A stretch of 64,000 nt of DNA from Actinomyces sp. (GCA_022649165.1 JALCNR010000001.1:248001-312000); one strand, 5' to 3'; numbered from the stretch's first letter, positions 41,227-51,131 are shown. A program made the numbers and translations. The notes: generated by a model from the letters alone, not told the origin.

Positions 41227-43475
41227 CGGCGGCTGGTGACCACGCACCGGTGGCGCGGATCCGTCCACAGCTCGCAGGCGGTGCCGTCATCGTCGGGCCC
41301 GAACAGGTCGGTCGCCGAGACGGACCACTCGCAGGCCAGCCCCTCACCGGGGACCTCCAGGCGGCGAAAGGCCAGCAGCTCCGACAGGCGGGGGACGACC
41401 GGACCCCCGGTGCGCCTGGCGAAGACCGCGACCACGGCCTCTCCGCCCTCCGGGCGCCCGCCATCGAGGTGGACGCGGATCGTCGCCCTGTTCCGTTCGG
41501 GCCATTCGACCGTGAGGTCGTCGACCGCCGGGTCGCCGGCGCCCGGCTGGTGATCGGCGAAGGCGTGGAGAACCGGGCGGGGGGCGTCCCGGTAGACGTC
41601 CTCACCCGGATGGCGGTCGTCGTGGTGGAGCGGGATCGCCCCCGGGTCCGCCAGGAGCGTCACCGGCAGCCGACCGGCCGGCCTGTATGCGCCCGTCAGC
41701 GCCTCGGCCACAGCAGCCGGGCCGTGGGGGCCGGCGTAGCCGGCCCACAGGATCGAGTCGGCCGGGTCCTCGATGCCGGTGAGGACCAGCGGCCTCCCGG
41801 AGACGATGACGACGGCGAGGGGCGCGGCCGTCGCGGCTCGGACCCGCCGGACCAGGTCGACCTGGTCCTCCGGCAGGGACACATCGGCCAGGTCCACGCC
41901 CTCCCCCGAGGTGGCGACGGTGGCTCGGGCCGCGCCGTTCGCGTCGAACTCGTCGGCGCAGGAGCGATGGCTGGTGCCGCCGAGGACGAGGACGACCGCC
42001 GAGGCCTCGCGGAGGGCTCGGGGATCCTCCTCAAGGCCGGCGGGACCGTCGGTGACGGGACGCATCCGGCCGAGTTCCGCCCGCACGCTCGTGCGGCGTT
42101 CGGGAGGCAGAGGGGCGACGTAGTCCCCGAGGAAGCACTCCATGTCCTCCGCGTAGGGGCCGAGCACGGCGACCGGCCCCCCGATGCCCGCCAGGGGGCA
42201 CGGATCCCCGGTCAGCGCGACCAGGGACTCCCGCGCGGCGCGCGCCGAGATCCGCTCCGTGTTCCGTCTGGCCGCCTCCAGGTCGGCGCCCGTGCGTGAG
42301 AACGGTCCCGCTCCGGCCCCGGGGGCCGCGTCCGGGTCCGGCGCGCGCAGCAGCCCGAGCCTCGCCTTGAGCCTGAGGACCCGCCGGCAGGCCTCGTCCA
42401 CCGCGTTCGCGACGGCGGCATCCTCCACGGCCGTCTCCACCAGGGTCGTGAACCCCTCGTCCCACAGCGACATGTCGACGCCGCTGAGCAGCGCGAGGCG
42501 TCCGGCGCCCCGCGGCGTCCCCGCGAGGGCGGCGAGGCGGTCGACGGCCAGGCCGTCGGCCATGACGATGCCGTCGAACCCCTCCTGTTCCCGCAGCCAC
42601 GTGGTGAGCAGCCAGGGATTCGCACAGCACGGCACGCCATCGATGTCGTTGTAGGCAGCCATCAGCCCGACCGCGCCGGCGCGGACGGCGGTGCGGGCGG
42701 GCCACAGGTGGATCTCCTCCAGGTCCCGCGCCCCGATGACCGAGGACTGTCCGTTGCGCCCGCCGGCGGCCTCGCCCTGGGCGGCGAAGTGCTTCATCAC
42801 CACGCCGACGCCTCCCGCGCCCAACCGGCCCCGGTTCCGTCCCTGCATGCCCTCGACGACGGCCCGCGCCATCTCGGCCGCCAGGGCGGCGCTCTCGCCG
42901 AAGCACTCCTCGCCGCGTCCCCACCGGGGGTCCCGGAGCACGTCGAGCCCGGAGACCAGCGCGATGTCCACGCCCGAGGACCAGAGCTCCGCGGCGACCG
43001 ACTCACCGGCCTCACGGACCAGGTCGGGGTCCCAAGTCGCCGCGAGCGCCAGGTTCGTCGGGAGCACGGTCCCCCCCAGGGCCTGGTGCCCGTGGGGAGC
43101 CTCCTCGACGATCAGCGCGCCGATCGACCGGGGCGATGCCCCGCGCACGGCGTCCTGGACCAGTTCCACCACCTCACGGCGGTCGTCGGGCCCGATCCCG
43201 TCGTCCCAGGAGCGCCCCGACCAGGCGTCGGCGCGCAGGACCCCGTACAGGGCGCCGATCCCGGACCACCTCTCGGCCTCGCGGAGGAACGCGTCCGTCA
43301 GCCGCCAGCGGCCCCCTCGCCTCTCGACGGCCTCCCACCCGAAGAGGCGCTGGTTGAGCTGTCCGACCTTCTCCCGCAGCGAGAGCTCGCTCAGGGTTCG
43401 TGCCACGAGGGACTCGACGTCGTCGCCCGCCCGGGCCGTCCCCCGGCCCGGCTCGCCCGCGGCCGCCCGCGTCAT
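41223..43475 (-). CDS. GH3 family glycoside hydrolase
   Basis: Family 3 glycoside hydrolase of 750 residues. The (beta/alpha)8 domain starts with LSLREKVGQLNQRLFGWEAV. It has the substrate-binding MKHFAAQGEA (Lys228-His229) and the nucleophile motif GIVMADGLAVD (Asp307). The (alpha/beta)6 domain begins around residue 430 (VAVLGPYAEDME). A C-terminal beta domain ends the protein. It lacks the NagZ His-Asp dyad, so a beta-glucosidase/xylosidase-like fold acting on a beta-linked sugar of the imported glycan is more likely. No signal peptide. ATGA overlap with the upstream GH5-like gene. Confidence 0.87.
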   Translation of the reverse strand: MTRAAAGEPGRGTARAGDDVESLVARTLSELSLREKVGQLNQRLFGWEAVERRGGRWRLTDAFLREAERWSGIGALYGVLRADAWSGRSWDDGIGPDDRREVVELVQDAVRGASPRSIGALIVEEAPHGHQALGGTVLPTNLALAATWDPDLVREAGESVAAELWSSGVDIALVSGLDVLRDPRWGRGEECFGESAALAAEMARAVVEGMQGRNRGRLGAGGVGVVMKHFAAQGEAAGGRNGQSSVIGARDLEEIHLWPARTAVRAGAVGLMAAYNDIDGVPCCANPWLLTTWLREQEGFDGIVMADGLAVDRLAALAGTPRGAGRLALLSGVDMSLWDEGFTTLVETAVEDAAVANAVDEACRRVLRLKARLGLLRAPDPDAAPGAGAGPFSRTGADLEAARRNTERISARAARESLVALTGDPCPLAGIGGPVAVLGPYAEDMECFLGDYVAPLPPERRTSVRAELGRMRPVTDGPAGLEEDPRALREASAVVLVLGGTSHRSCADEFDANGAARATVATSGEGVDLADVSLPEDQVDLVRRVRAATAAPLAVVIVSGRPLVLTGIEDPADSILWAGYAGPHGPAAVAEALTGAYRPAGRLPVTLLADPGAIPLHHDDRHPGEDVYRDAPRPVLHAFADHQPGAGDPAVDDLTVEWPERNRATIRVHLDGGRPEGGEAVVAVFARRTGGPVVPRLSELLAFRRLEVPGEGLACEWSVSATDLFGPDDDGTACELWTDPRHRCVVTSRR

Positions 43476-44785
43476 GGCCGTGCCATCCTCGGGACCGACG
43501 GATCCGACACCCCCGAGTAGGACCCGGAGAGCCCTCCCGCCACGGTGTGCGCGTCCGTGATCCCGCGTCGCGTGAGATCCGCCGGGTCCTCCGCCGTCCT
43601 GGAGGTCACGAGGGCCGGGCGCTCGCCCGCCCGCGCCCGCTCCATCCACGCCTCGAAGACGGATCCTCCCGGGCCGAGCGCGCCCCGCGACACCGGCACG
43701 TCCTCCTCGTCCACGGGGATCACAACGGCGCGGGTCCGGGCCTCGGGCGCCGGACGGCCACGCAGATCGCGCGCCACCTCAGCGAAGGCCTCGCCCAGCG
43801 GCTTGACCCTCCCCCGGGTGTCGAACAGCCCCAGCCGATGCTCGAAGGGCGGGAAGTCCGCGAGCCCCTCGTCGATGTCATGGGAGCACCACCAGGTCAC
43901 GCCCCGCAGCGCCGCGCATCCGGCGGCGTTGAGCAGCGAGCGCCGGCAGAAGTCGCCGGCCTCGTCCTCGGGGATGACGTTGCCCGGGGCCCCGATCTCC
44001 TGCAGCCACACCCCCCGCAGCGGATCCTCGGCGAAGGCCGCCGACAACTCAATGAGATATTCCGCCAGCCGGCGGCTCTCCGTCGACGAGCTCCCGTACC
44101 GCTGGGCGGTGCCGTTGAAGACCCAGGAGTGGATGACGGTGAGGTCCCCGAGCCGCGAGGCGTGCGCGGGGAGGAACGGATGCCTGTCCTTGAACCAGAT
44201 CGCGTCGTACGCCGCGTGGACGAGCGCGCGCCGAGCCCCGCCGCGCGGGGAGCCGGCGCCCAGCAGCGTCCTCAGCCACGCGCCCGCCTGCGCGGAGTCG
44301 ATGCGCATCGGCGTGGGATGCGGGTCGTCGGCGAACTGGTTGACCTCGTTGCCCAGGGTGAGTGCCTCGTAGGCGGGGATGCCGGCCAGCGCCGCGTCCA
44401 GAGTCCGCACGAGGTCGGCCTCGGCGGCCACGACCTCCGCGTCCGTGAACAGGTTGCGCCGGTGCCAGCTGGTCAGCCAGGCGGGCACGAAGTCGAAGCT
44501 CGACAGGTGCCCCTGGAAGACGTCGACGCTCGCACCGAGCCCCGCCTCTCCGGCGATCTCCACCATCCGCGCCACGTCCTCGACGGCGGACGGGTCGATG
44601 TAGGTCCGATTGGGCTGGAGGATCTCCCACATCGGGAGGATCCTCACGTGATCGGCGCCCAGGGAGGCGATCGCCTGGAGGTCCTCGCGCGCCGCGCCCC
44701 AGTCGACATGCCTCCACGAATGGAACCACCCGTGCGAGGGGGTGTAGTTCACGCCGACTCGGACCCGGGTCCGGGGCTCGTTCAT
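43472..44785 (-). CDS. GH5_18-like beta-mannosidase
   Basis: Cytoplasmic glycoside hydrolase of 437 residues with a clan GH-A barrel. The acid/base is in LTLGNEVNQF (Glu147) and the nucleophile in VWLQEIGAPG (Glu263). The N-terminus GVNYTPSHGWFHSW and the block QGHLSSFDFVPAWLTSWH are, from memory, characteristic of subfamily GH5_18, whose bifidobacterial members cleave Man-beta-1,4-GlcNAc left after N-glycan trimming. The context fits: GH38 and GH85 genes in the same locus. AGGAGG precedes the ATG, and the start overlaps the permease stop (ATGA). The last ~60 residues are a divergent Pro/Gly/Ser-rich tail. Confidence 0.83.
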   Translation of the reverse strand: MNEPRTRVRVGVNYTPSHGWFHSWRHVDWGAAREDLQAIASLGADHVRILPMWEILQPNRTYIDPSAVEDVARMVEIAGEAGLGASVDVFQGHLSSFDFVPAWLTSWHRRNLFTDAEVVAAEADLVRTLDAALAGIPAYEALTLGNEVNQFADDPHPTPMRIDSAQAGAWLRTLLGAGSPRGGARRALVHAAYDAIWFKDRHPFLPAHASRLGDLTVIHSWVFNGTAQRYGSSSTESRRLAEYLIELSAAFAEDPLRGVWLQEIGAPGNVIPEDEAGDFCRRSLLNAAGCAALRGVTWWCSHDIDEGLADFPPFEHRLGLFDTRGRVKPLGEAFAEVARDLRGRPAPEARTRAVVIPVDEEDVPVSRGALGPGGSVFEAWMERARAGERPALVTSRTAEDPADLTRRGITDAHTVAGGLSGSYSGVSDPSVPRMARP

Positions 44786-45657
44786 CCCTTGATTCCTCCT
44801 GCTTCCAGGCCTCTGAAGAACTGTTTCTGCGCCAAGGCGAACACCACGATGATCGGAACGAGGGCGATGATCGTGCCGGCGGCGATGAGCCGGGGATCCG
44901 AGTAGAACGTGCCACGCAGGCGGTTCAGGCCCAGGGTCAGGGTGTAGATGCTCTCGTCGGAGGCCACGATCAGCGGCCACAGGAAGTCGTTCCAGGCGCC
45001 CATGAAGGCGAAGATCGCCGTCACCGCCACGACCCCCTTGACCTGGGGCAGGCACACGCGGGAGAAGCGCTGCCACGCGTTCGCGCCGTCGATGATCGCC
45101 GCCTCCTCGAGTTCCTTCGGGATCCCGAGGAACGCGTTGCGCATGAGCAGCACGTTGATCGGGGTGACCAGGCCGGGAAGGGCGACGGCGAACAGCGTGT
45201 TCGCCAGGCCCAGGTCGCGCACGATGAGGAACTGCGAGACGATCACGGCCTCGACGGGGACCAGCAGCCCGACCACGAACACGCCGGTGACCAGTCCCCG
45301 GCCGCGGAACCGGAGCCGCGCCAGGGCGTATCCCGCGCAGCTCGCACCCACCACGTTGCCCGCGATGTCGATGGCCGCGACGATCACCGAGTTCGCGACG
45401 TAGCGCAGGATCGGGACGCGGCTGAAGGCCTCGGTGAAGTTCTCGAAGGTGGGGTCGTGGGGGATCAGATACGGCGGGCGGGCGTACAGGTCGTCGCCGG
45501 CTCCCTTGAAGGCCAGGGACGCCTGCCACAGCAGCGGGCCGACGATGGCCGCGAAACCCAGGACCAGCACGAGGTAGCGCAGGACCTGCCCGCCGGACAC
45601 CCGGCGCCTGCTCCGCGACGGGGCCTCGCCGGCCCTGCGAACAGCGATCCGGCTCAT
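44782..45657 (-). CDS. glycan ABC transporter permease (MalG type)
   Basis: Permease of 291 residues with six spans (first at about 27-47) and the EAA loop KELEEAAIIDGANAWQRFSR (about 190-209). The C-terminus QKQFFRGLEAGGIKG is typical of MalG-type subunits. Its ATG overlaps the stop of the MalF-type gene (ATGA), and its own stop overlaps the GH5-like start, so synthesis is coupled along the operon. As in the 26-29 kb cluster, no ATPase gene is present. Confidence 0.92.
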   Translation of the reverse strand: MSRIAVRRAGEAPSRSRRRVSGGQVLRYLVLVLGFAAIVGPLLWQASLAFKGAGDDLYARPPYLIPHDPTFENFTEAFSRVPILRYVANSVIVAAIDIAGNVVGASCAGYALARLRFRGRGLVTGVFVVGLLVPVEAVIVSQFLIVRDLGLANTLFAVALPGLVTPINVLLMRNAFLGIPKELEEAAIIDGANAWQRFSRVCLPQVKGVVAVTAIFAFMGAWNDFLWPLIVASDESIYTLTLGLNRLRGTFYSDPRLIAAGTIIALVPIIVVFALAQKQFFRGLEAGGIKG

Positions 45658-46622
45658 TGCTCGTCACCTCGGTTCTGCGCGTACAGCTGGATGGCCAGCA
45701 GCGTTCCCAGGACCACGAACATCACCATCGAGATCGCGGCCGCGTACCCCGTGCGGGCCTGCAGGCCCGTGCCCTCCAGCTGGATGAGCATCGTCATCGT
45801 GAGGTCCTGGCCGCCCACGCCGCCGGTCCCGTTGGACAGGACGTAGATCTCCCCGAAGACGCGGAACGCGGCCACGGAGGACAGGATGCCGATGAGGCCC
45901 ATCGTGGAGCGCACCCCCGGCATCGTCACATGGAGGAACTGCTGGACGGTTCCGGCTCCGTCGAGGGCGGCCGCCTCGTAGAGGGCGGGATCGATGTTGG
46001 CCAGCGCCGACAGGTAGATCACCATGTAGTAGCCCAGACCCGTCCAGATCGTGACGACCATCGCGGAGAACAGCAGGAGCCAGCGGTCGGTGAGGAAGGG
46101 GATCGGCTCGGTGATGGCCTTGAGCGTGGCGAGGGACTCGTTGATGAGGCCGCGCTTGTCCAGCAGAGAGGTCCAGATCAGGCCGACGACCACCGAGGAC
46201 ATGACCACCGGGAGGTACATCGACGTGCGGAAGAAGCCGATGAGGGGGCCGCTCTTGGCCAGCAGCGCCGCCAGGATCAGCGGGAGCACCATCATGAACG
46301 GCACGACGCACACGACGTACAGGGAGGAGTTCAGCAGGGCCGTGCGGAACCTGGGGTCGGCGAAGAGGTCCCGGAAGTTCTCCAGCCCGATGAAGCTGCC
46401 GGGTCGCAGCAGCGTCGCATCGGTCACCGACAGGCGGAGCGTCCCGAGGAATGGCAGCACCAGGAAGCCGCCGACGACGGCCAGCGCCAGCGCCACGAAC
46501 AGCCACGGCGTGAACCAATGACGATGGGTGCCGAGCCCGCGGCGGGGGCGGGAGGAGGAGGCGGTGCCGTCCGTCCCCCCGTCCCCGTCGAGGATCGGCG
46601 CCGCTGCGGCCGATGCGCTCAC
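45654..46622 (-). CDS. glycan ABC transporter permease (MalF type)
   Basis: Permease of 322 residues with a ~40-residue cytoplasmic tail, six spans (first at about 44-64) and the EAA loop LYEAAALDGAGTVQQFLHVT. The GTG at 46622 overlaps the binding-protein stop by 4 bases (GTGA). The tail is rich in Ala, Gly and Asp and not conserved. It pairs with the following MalG-type subunit to carry the ligand delivered by the lipoprotein encoded upstream. Confidence 0.91.
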   Translation of the reverse strand: MSASAAAAPILDGDGGTDGTASSSRPRRGLGTHRHWFTPWLFVALALAVVGGFLVLPFLGTLRLSVTDATLLRPGSFIGLENFRDLFADPRFRTALLNSSLYVVCVVPFMMVLPLILAALLAKSGPLIGFFRTSMYLPVVMSSVVVGLIWTSLLDKRGLINESLATLKAITEPIPFLTDRWLLLFSAMVVTIWTGLGYYMVIYLSALANIDPALYEAAALDGAGTVQQFLHVTMPGVRSTMGLIGILSSVAAFRVFGEIYVLSNGTGGVGGQDLTMTMLIQLEGTGLQARTGYAAAISMVMFVVLGTLLAIQLYAQNRGDEQ

Positions 46623-47926
46623 TTGCCTGTTGCCCCCAGCCGCTGGTTCGCGTAATCCACGGCGTCGTCGAGCGCCGCCTGGACGTCCTTCTGGCCGAGG
46701 AGCGCCTGGGCGATCTGGTCCTTGAGGTAGTCCGCGTCGGCGCTGGAGAACTCCGGCGGCCACCACACAGTCGCGTCCTTGACCGTCTGGGCGGTCTCGA
46801 CGATCAGTTCGGACTCGGGCGTGCCGTCCGACTTCGTGTAGTACTCGTCGTCCAGCGTCCCCGCCGAGGACGGGAACACGTTGGCGGCCTTCGCGAAGGC
46901 CAGCTGGTTGGCGTCGTCCGTCACGTACTTCGCGAAGGCGACCGCGAGGTCCTGGTTCTCCGACTTGGAGTTCACCACGAGCGACTCGATGTACATGTTC
47001 GGCGAGGCGTTGTTGATTCGGGGCCCGATCTTCACCGCGTCGTAGATGGTCGGGGCCGTGTCCTTGAGGTCTCCCAGGGTGTAGGAGCTGCCCGACATGT
47101 AGGCCAACGTCCCCGCCTTGAAGTCCGTGACCTCATCGGTCTGGAGCTTGTTGAGGGCCTCCTCGTCCAGTCCCTTGCTCTGGTAGAGGTCCGCGAAACG
47201 CTGGACCAGCTCGACGCCCTTGGACTCGTTGAACGTGAACTCCGTGTGGTCCTCGTTCATCAGCTGCACGCCGTACTCGCCGAACATCTCGATGACCGGC
47301 GTGCGGGCCAGGAACGTGTCATCGGGGCAGCTCTGCGTGAAGGTCGCCGCCGCGTCGAAGAGCTCGTCGTAAGTCTCCGGGAGCGTCGACGAGTCGAGCC
47401 CGCACTGGTCCAGGAGATCCCCGTTGTAGAAGGAGGGGCCGGTGTTCAGGTACCACGGGAAGCCGTAGGTCCCTCCGTCGATGCCCTGGAAGGTCATCGC
47501 CTCCCATGCCTTGGGCAGGTACAGATCCTCGGCGCCCGGGTCCGCCTTCGCGACGTCCAGGGCGACCCCGGCCGATGCCAGGGTGTAGGCGGCCTCGGGG
47601 CCCATGTCGACGACGTCGGGCAGGGATCCCGCGGCGGCGTCCGCCGAGAGCTTGTCCTGGTATCCCTCGGCCGGCTGGTCCACCCAGGTGATCTCGGTGC
47701 CCGGGTTGGCCGCCTCGAAGTCCGAGACGAGGCCCTCGAAGTAGGGGGTGTACTTCTCGTTCTTGAGATTCCACGTCTGGAAGGTGATGGAGCCGCTCAG
47801 GTCGCCGGACTCCCCGCCCGACGCGCTCTGCCCGCCGCTGGCCGACGATCCTCCTCCACAGGCCGAGAGCAGCAGCGCGAAGGCGGCCGCCCCTCCGACG
47901 AGTCCGACAGTTCGTTGTGTCCTCAT
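46619..47926 (-). CDS. glycan ABC transporter solute-binding lipoprotein
   Basis: Family 1 extracellular solute-binding protein of 435 residues. Lipoprotein signal LLLSAC (Cys23) with a Gly/Ser-rich tether, then SITFQTWNLKNEKYTPYFEG and GSLPDVVDMGPEAAYTLASA as in sugar binders. The ATG at 47926 follows AGGAGAG. It begins the tightly overlapping block that runs to the GH20 gene. From its neighbours (GH85, GH38, GH5_18-like) the ligand is probably a high-mannose or hybrid N-glycan released with one GlcNAc. Confidence 0.92.
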   Translation of the reverse strand: MRTQRTVGLVGGAAAFALLLSACGGGSSASGGQSASGGESGDLSGSITFQTWNLKNEKYTPYFEGLVSDFEAANPGTEITWVDQPAEGYQDKLSADAAAGSLPDVVDMGPEAAYTLASAGVALDVAKADPGAEDLYLPKAWEAMTFQGIDGGTYGFPWYLNTGPSFYNGDLLDQCGLDSSTLPETYDELFDAAATFTQSCPDDTFLARTPVIEMFGEYGVQLMNEDHTEFTFNESKGVELVQRFADLYQSKGLDEEALNKLQTDEVTDFKAGTLAYMSGSSYTLGDLKDTAPTIYDAVKIGPRINNASPNMYIESLVVNSKSENQDLAVAFAKYVTDDANQLAFAKAANVFPSSAGTLDDEYYTKSDGTPESELIVETAQTVKDATVWWPPEFSSADADYLKDQIAQALLGQKDVQAALDDAVDYANQRLGATGK

Positions 47927-47957
47927 GTTCTCTCCTGGTGATCCTCTTCATCGGGGA

Positions 47958-47979
47958 CCTGACGGCGGGCGCCGTCAGG
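47958..47979 (-). repeat. inverted repeat spanning the GH38 stop codon
   Basis: CCTGACGGCG and CGCCGTCAGG (10-base arms, 2-base gap) overlap the alpha-mannosidase stop codon and lie 31 bases before the binding-protein start. It could be an attenuator or an mRNA-stabilising hairpin giving the transporter a different expression level from the mannosidase. Confidence 0.55.
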
Positions 47980-50900
47980 AAGTGAATCGCAGCGTCGCCA
48001 TCTGGAAGGGCCGCAGGCGCAGGACCGCCCCCTGGGCCTCCACGGCGCCGTCGGGCAGGACGCCGGCCAGTTCGCTCCCGTCATCCGGGGACTCCAGCAC
48101 GGAGGTCTCCGTCACCGTGCGCGACGCCAGCTCCCGGCTCAGCCGGAGCGCGCCCCGGGCCTGGGCGCCGAACGGCTCGTAGACGCGCATGATGACGTCG
48201 TCCGACCCGTCCTCGGCCAGCTTGATCCAGTCGATCGCGACCCGGCCTCGCAGGGGCTCCACCTGGGCCAGCGGTTCCACGTCCCCGATGCCCGCGATGG
48301 GCGCCGCGTTGAACTCGAAGGCCCGGGCCAGGGCCTGGCACCGGTCGGCGCCGGCGACGATGGACCAGGCGAAGCGGTGAGGACCCAAGTCGGTGCGGGG
48401 TTCGGGGAAACGGGGCGAGCGCACGAGCGACGGCCGGACCAGGGTGCCGCCGCGCAGGGGGGAGACGTCGGCTCCGTAGGTGGAGTCGTTGACCACGGCC
48501 ACGCCGTAGCCCGCGTCGGCGACGTGGGTGACGCGCTGCGTGCAGGTCTCGAACTGCGCCTCGTCATGGGCCGTGTTCGGGTGGACGGGCCGCTCGACCC
48601 ACCCGTACTGGGTCTCGTGCGCCACGTGGGTGCAGGAGACGGCCAGGGGGAAGGCGATCTTCAGCAGATGCTCGCGTTCCTGCCAGTCCGCCTCGCATTC
48701 GACGTCGACCGCGCGCCGCGCGGCCTCCAGCCACCATGTCTGGCGGAACGAGGACGACCCCAGCGTCATGTGGACGCGGACGCCGACGCGGCCCGGCTCG
48801 CGGACCGCCTCGACGCTGTCGGCGTCCCCGACCTCGCGCAGGGTGTGGAACACATGGCGGTCGAGGTCCCAGGCGTCCCAGCGGACGGGCTGGTCGCGGA
48901 ACACCTGGAGCGCTCCGAAGGCACTGCCCTCGGGCACGAGCTCCCGGTCGGCGTCGAGGTCGCGGACGGAGGTGACGTGCCCCGACCGGTCGACCCGCAC
49001 GCGCAGGAGGCCGTTGGACAGGATGTGGCCGTCCTCGTCCTCCCAGGCGGCGCACCCCGCGGCGTCCCCGGGACGGACGACGGCCCAGTCCTCCTGCGGG
49101 CGTGCGGCGAAGGGCACGATGCGGCCCTCCTCGCCGCCGTCAGCCCCCATCGCGGCCAGCGCCGAGCGGACGAGGTCCCGCGCCTCCTCCTCGACGGAGG
49201 CGAGGTCGCGACGCGCCTCCCGGTTCACCCACTCGATGGAGGAGCCCGGCAGGATGTCGTGGAACTGGTTGAGCAGGAGCGTCTTCCACATCCGCTCCAG
49301 GCGGGCAAGGGGGTAGGGATGCCCGGCCCGCAGGCGGGCGGCGGCGCTGAGGTATTCGGCGACCCGCAGGAGGGCCTCGCACCGCCGGTTGCCCTGCTTG
49401 ATGTCCACCTGTGTGGTGAGCGTCGCACGATGAAGCTCCAGGTAGAGCTCGCCGGACCAGGCGGGCGCGTCGGCGCCCTCGAACTGGGCGGCCGCCTTCT
49501 CGAAGAACGCGGCCGGGGTCTCCTCGACCACGCGCGGCGCGCCCTCGAGATCGCGGAACCGGTCGAGGCGCCCGATCATCTCCCGGGTGGGGCCGCCTCC
49601 GCCGTCCCCGTATCCGAAGAGCAGCAGCGAGTGGTCGGCGATCGCCTTCTCCTTGAAGGACGCCACCGAGTGGTGGAGCTCCCGGGCCGTCACCTCCGCC
49701 GCATAGGTGTCCGAGGGCGGGAAGTGCGTGAACACACGGGTGCCGTCCAGTCCCTGCCACCAGAACGAGTGGTGGGGGAACTGCGTGGTGTCGTTCCACG
49801 AGAGCTTCTGGGTGAGGAACCACCGGAACCCGGCCCGGCGGGCCAGCTGAGGCAGCGCCGCGTTGTAGCCGAAGCTGTCGGGCAGCCACATCTCGCGCGG
49901 CCGCCAGCCGAAGCGGTCGGTGAAGTCGCGCACGCCCAGCAGGATCTGGCGCACGATCGCCTCGCCGGCGGGAAGCATCCCGTCCATCTCGACCCAGGTG
50001 CCTCCCACCGGCACGATGTCGCCGCGGCGCACGCGCTCCGCCAGGCGGGCGTAGAGGTCGGGGTGGTCCTCCTCCAGCCACGCGTACTGCTGGGCGGAGC
50101 TCATCGCGAAGGTGAGGGGCAGACCCTGGTCCATGAGGGCGAGCACGTTGGCGACCGTGCGCGCGACCTTGCGCCTGGCCTCCCGCACGGGCCACAGCCA
50201 GGCGGAGTCGATGTGGGCGTGCCCGACCGCGCTCACCTCGTGCGCGGAGGCGTGCGCCGGCGCCGACAGGACGCCGCTCAGCGCGCTGCGGGCGGGCTCC
50301 ACGGAGTCCGGGTCCTGCTCGTCGTAGAGGTCCAGGCAGTTCTCGAGGGCGCGCGCGAGCTTCCAGTGCCGCGGTTCCTCGGCGTCCACCTCCTCGATGA
50401 GCCCCGACACCACCTCGATGTCGCGGGCGAGCTGCCAGACGTCGTCGTCGAACACGCACAGGGCGGCCGACCGCAGGATGTAGGGCTCGTCGACCTGGGC
50501 GTGGACGCCGTCGCCCATTTCCGTCTCGACGAAGGGCGGCACGCCCAGGAGCAGCGGGTTCGCCGCGGCCTCGACATAGAGAGTGAATGAGCCGTCCGGC
50601 CCGACCAAACCCGCGGGCGCTCCCGGTCCGCTGACCCTCACCCAGCCGTTGCGCGGGTGCAGCGCCTTGAGGGCGCGGCCCTCCCGGTCGTAGACCATGG
50701 CCTCGACGTGGCCGCCCACCGAGTGGTCGAACCAGCCGAGGTCGATGACGGCCTCCAGGGGCCGTCCGGGCGGCGGCTGCGGCACAGTGCCGCTCATCCG
50801 GAACCATGTCGTGGTCCACGCCCCACCCCACGGGCCGGGGACACGGAAATCCGTGAAGGACTGCGCCTGGGCGCGGGGGCCGAGCACCGATTGGACGGGG

Positions 50901-51028
50901 ATGGGCTCCCCGGACAGCTCATGCACGGCGACGTCCAGCGCCGATACCGGTCGGTGGATGCGGGGAAGGACCCGCTCGCGCAGCACGCGCTGCGCCCGTG
51001 CGATGACGTGCTCCGTGCCACCGTGCAT
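47975..51028 (-). CDS. GH38 alpha-mannosidase
   Basis: Family 38 alpha-mannosidase of 1017 residues, removing alpha-linked mannose from N-glycans. An N-terminal beta domain precedes the catalytic domain, which begins near 265 with VGHAHIDSAWLWP (zinc ligands His270/His272 region, Asp274). The nucleophile Asp384 is in MWLPDSFGYNA. WKTLLLNQFHDILPGSSIEW is the conserved helical-domain block with another metal histidine. The C-terminal beta sandwiches start about 640. No signal peptide, so it works inside the cell. The ATG at 51028 has GGAGG upstream. The promoter, with the LacI-type palindrome at 51110-51125, lies directly before it. Confidence 0.95.
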   Translation of the reverse strand: MHGGTEHVIARAQRVLRERVLPRIHRPVSALDVAVHELSGEPIPVQSVLGPRAQAQSFTDFRVPGPWGGAWTTTWFRMSGTVPQPPPGRPLEAVIDLGWFDHSVGGHVEAMVYDREGRALKALHPRNGWVRVSGPGAPAGLVGPDGSFTLYVEAAANPLLLGVPPFVETEMGDGVHAQVDEPYILRSAALCVFDDDVWQLARDIEVVSGLIEEVDAEEPRHWKLARALENCLDLYDEQDPDSVEPARSALSGVLSAPAHASAHEVSAVGHAHIDSAWLWPVREARRKVARTVANVLALMDQGLPLTFAMSSAQQYAWLEEDHPDLYARLAERVRRGDIVPVGGTWVEMDGMLPAGEAIVRQILLGVRDFTDRFGWRPREMWLPDSFGYNAALPQLARRAGFRWFLTQKLSWNDTTQFPHHSFWWQGLDGTRVFTHFPPSDTYAAEVTARELHHSVASFKEKAIADHSLLLFGYGDGGGGPTREMIGRLDRFRDLEGAPRVVEETPAAFFEKAAAQFEGADAPAWSGELYLELHRATLTTQVDIKQGNRRCEALLRVAEYLSAAARLRAGHPYPLARLERMWKTLLLNQFHDILPGSSIEWVNREARRDLASVEEEARDLVRSALAAMGADGGEEGRIVPFAARPQEDWAVVRPGDAAGCAAWEDEDGHILSNGLLRVRVDRSGHVTSVRDLDADRELVPEGSAFGALQVFRDQPVRWDAWDLDRHVFHTLREVGDADSVEAVREPGRVGVRVHMTLGSSSFRQTWWLEAARRAVDVECEADWQEREHLLKIAFPLAVSCTHVAHETQYGWVERPVHPNTAHDEAQFETCTQRVTHVADAGYGVAVVNDSTYGADVSPLRGGTLVRPSLVRSPRFPEPRTDLGPHRFAWSIVAGADRCQALARAFEFNAAPIAGIGDVEPLAQVEPLRGRVAIDWIKLAEDGSDDVIMRVYEPFGAQARGALRLSRELASRTVTETSVLESPDDGSELAGVLPDGAVEAQGAVLRLRPFQMATLRFTS

Positions 51029-51102
51029 GACATGCCTCCCTCACGCCGCGCCGGGCTCCCTGGACGCCACGCGCTGTCGTGCGGGTCCGGCCCTGCCGTC
51101 TC

Positions 51103-51131
51103 CCAGTAGACTAATGCGCATTAGTTTCGAG
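51103..51131 (-). promoter_or_regulatory. LacI operator in the GH38 operon promoter
   Basis: Perfect 16-bp palindrome ACTAATGCGCATTAGT (51110-51125) with a central CG. On the minus strand it fills the 17-bp spacer between a weak -35 (CTCGAA, 51126-51131) and TACTGG (51103-51108), the same geometry as the near-copy before the GH85 gene. The adjacent LacI protein (51198-52250) is the likely repressor. Confidence 0.78.
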
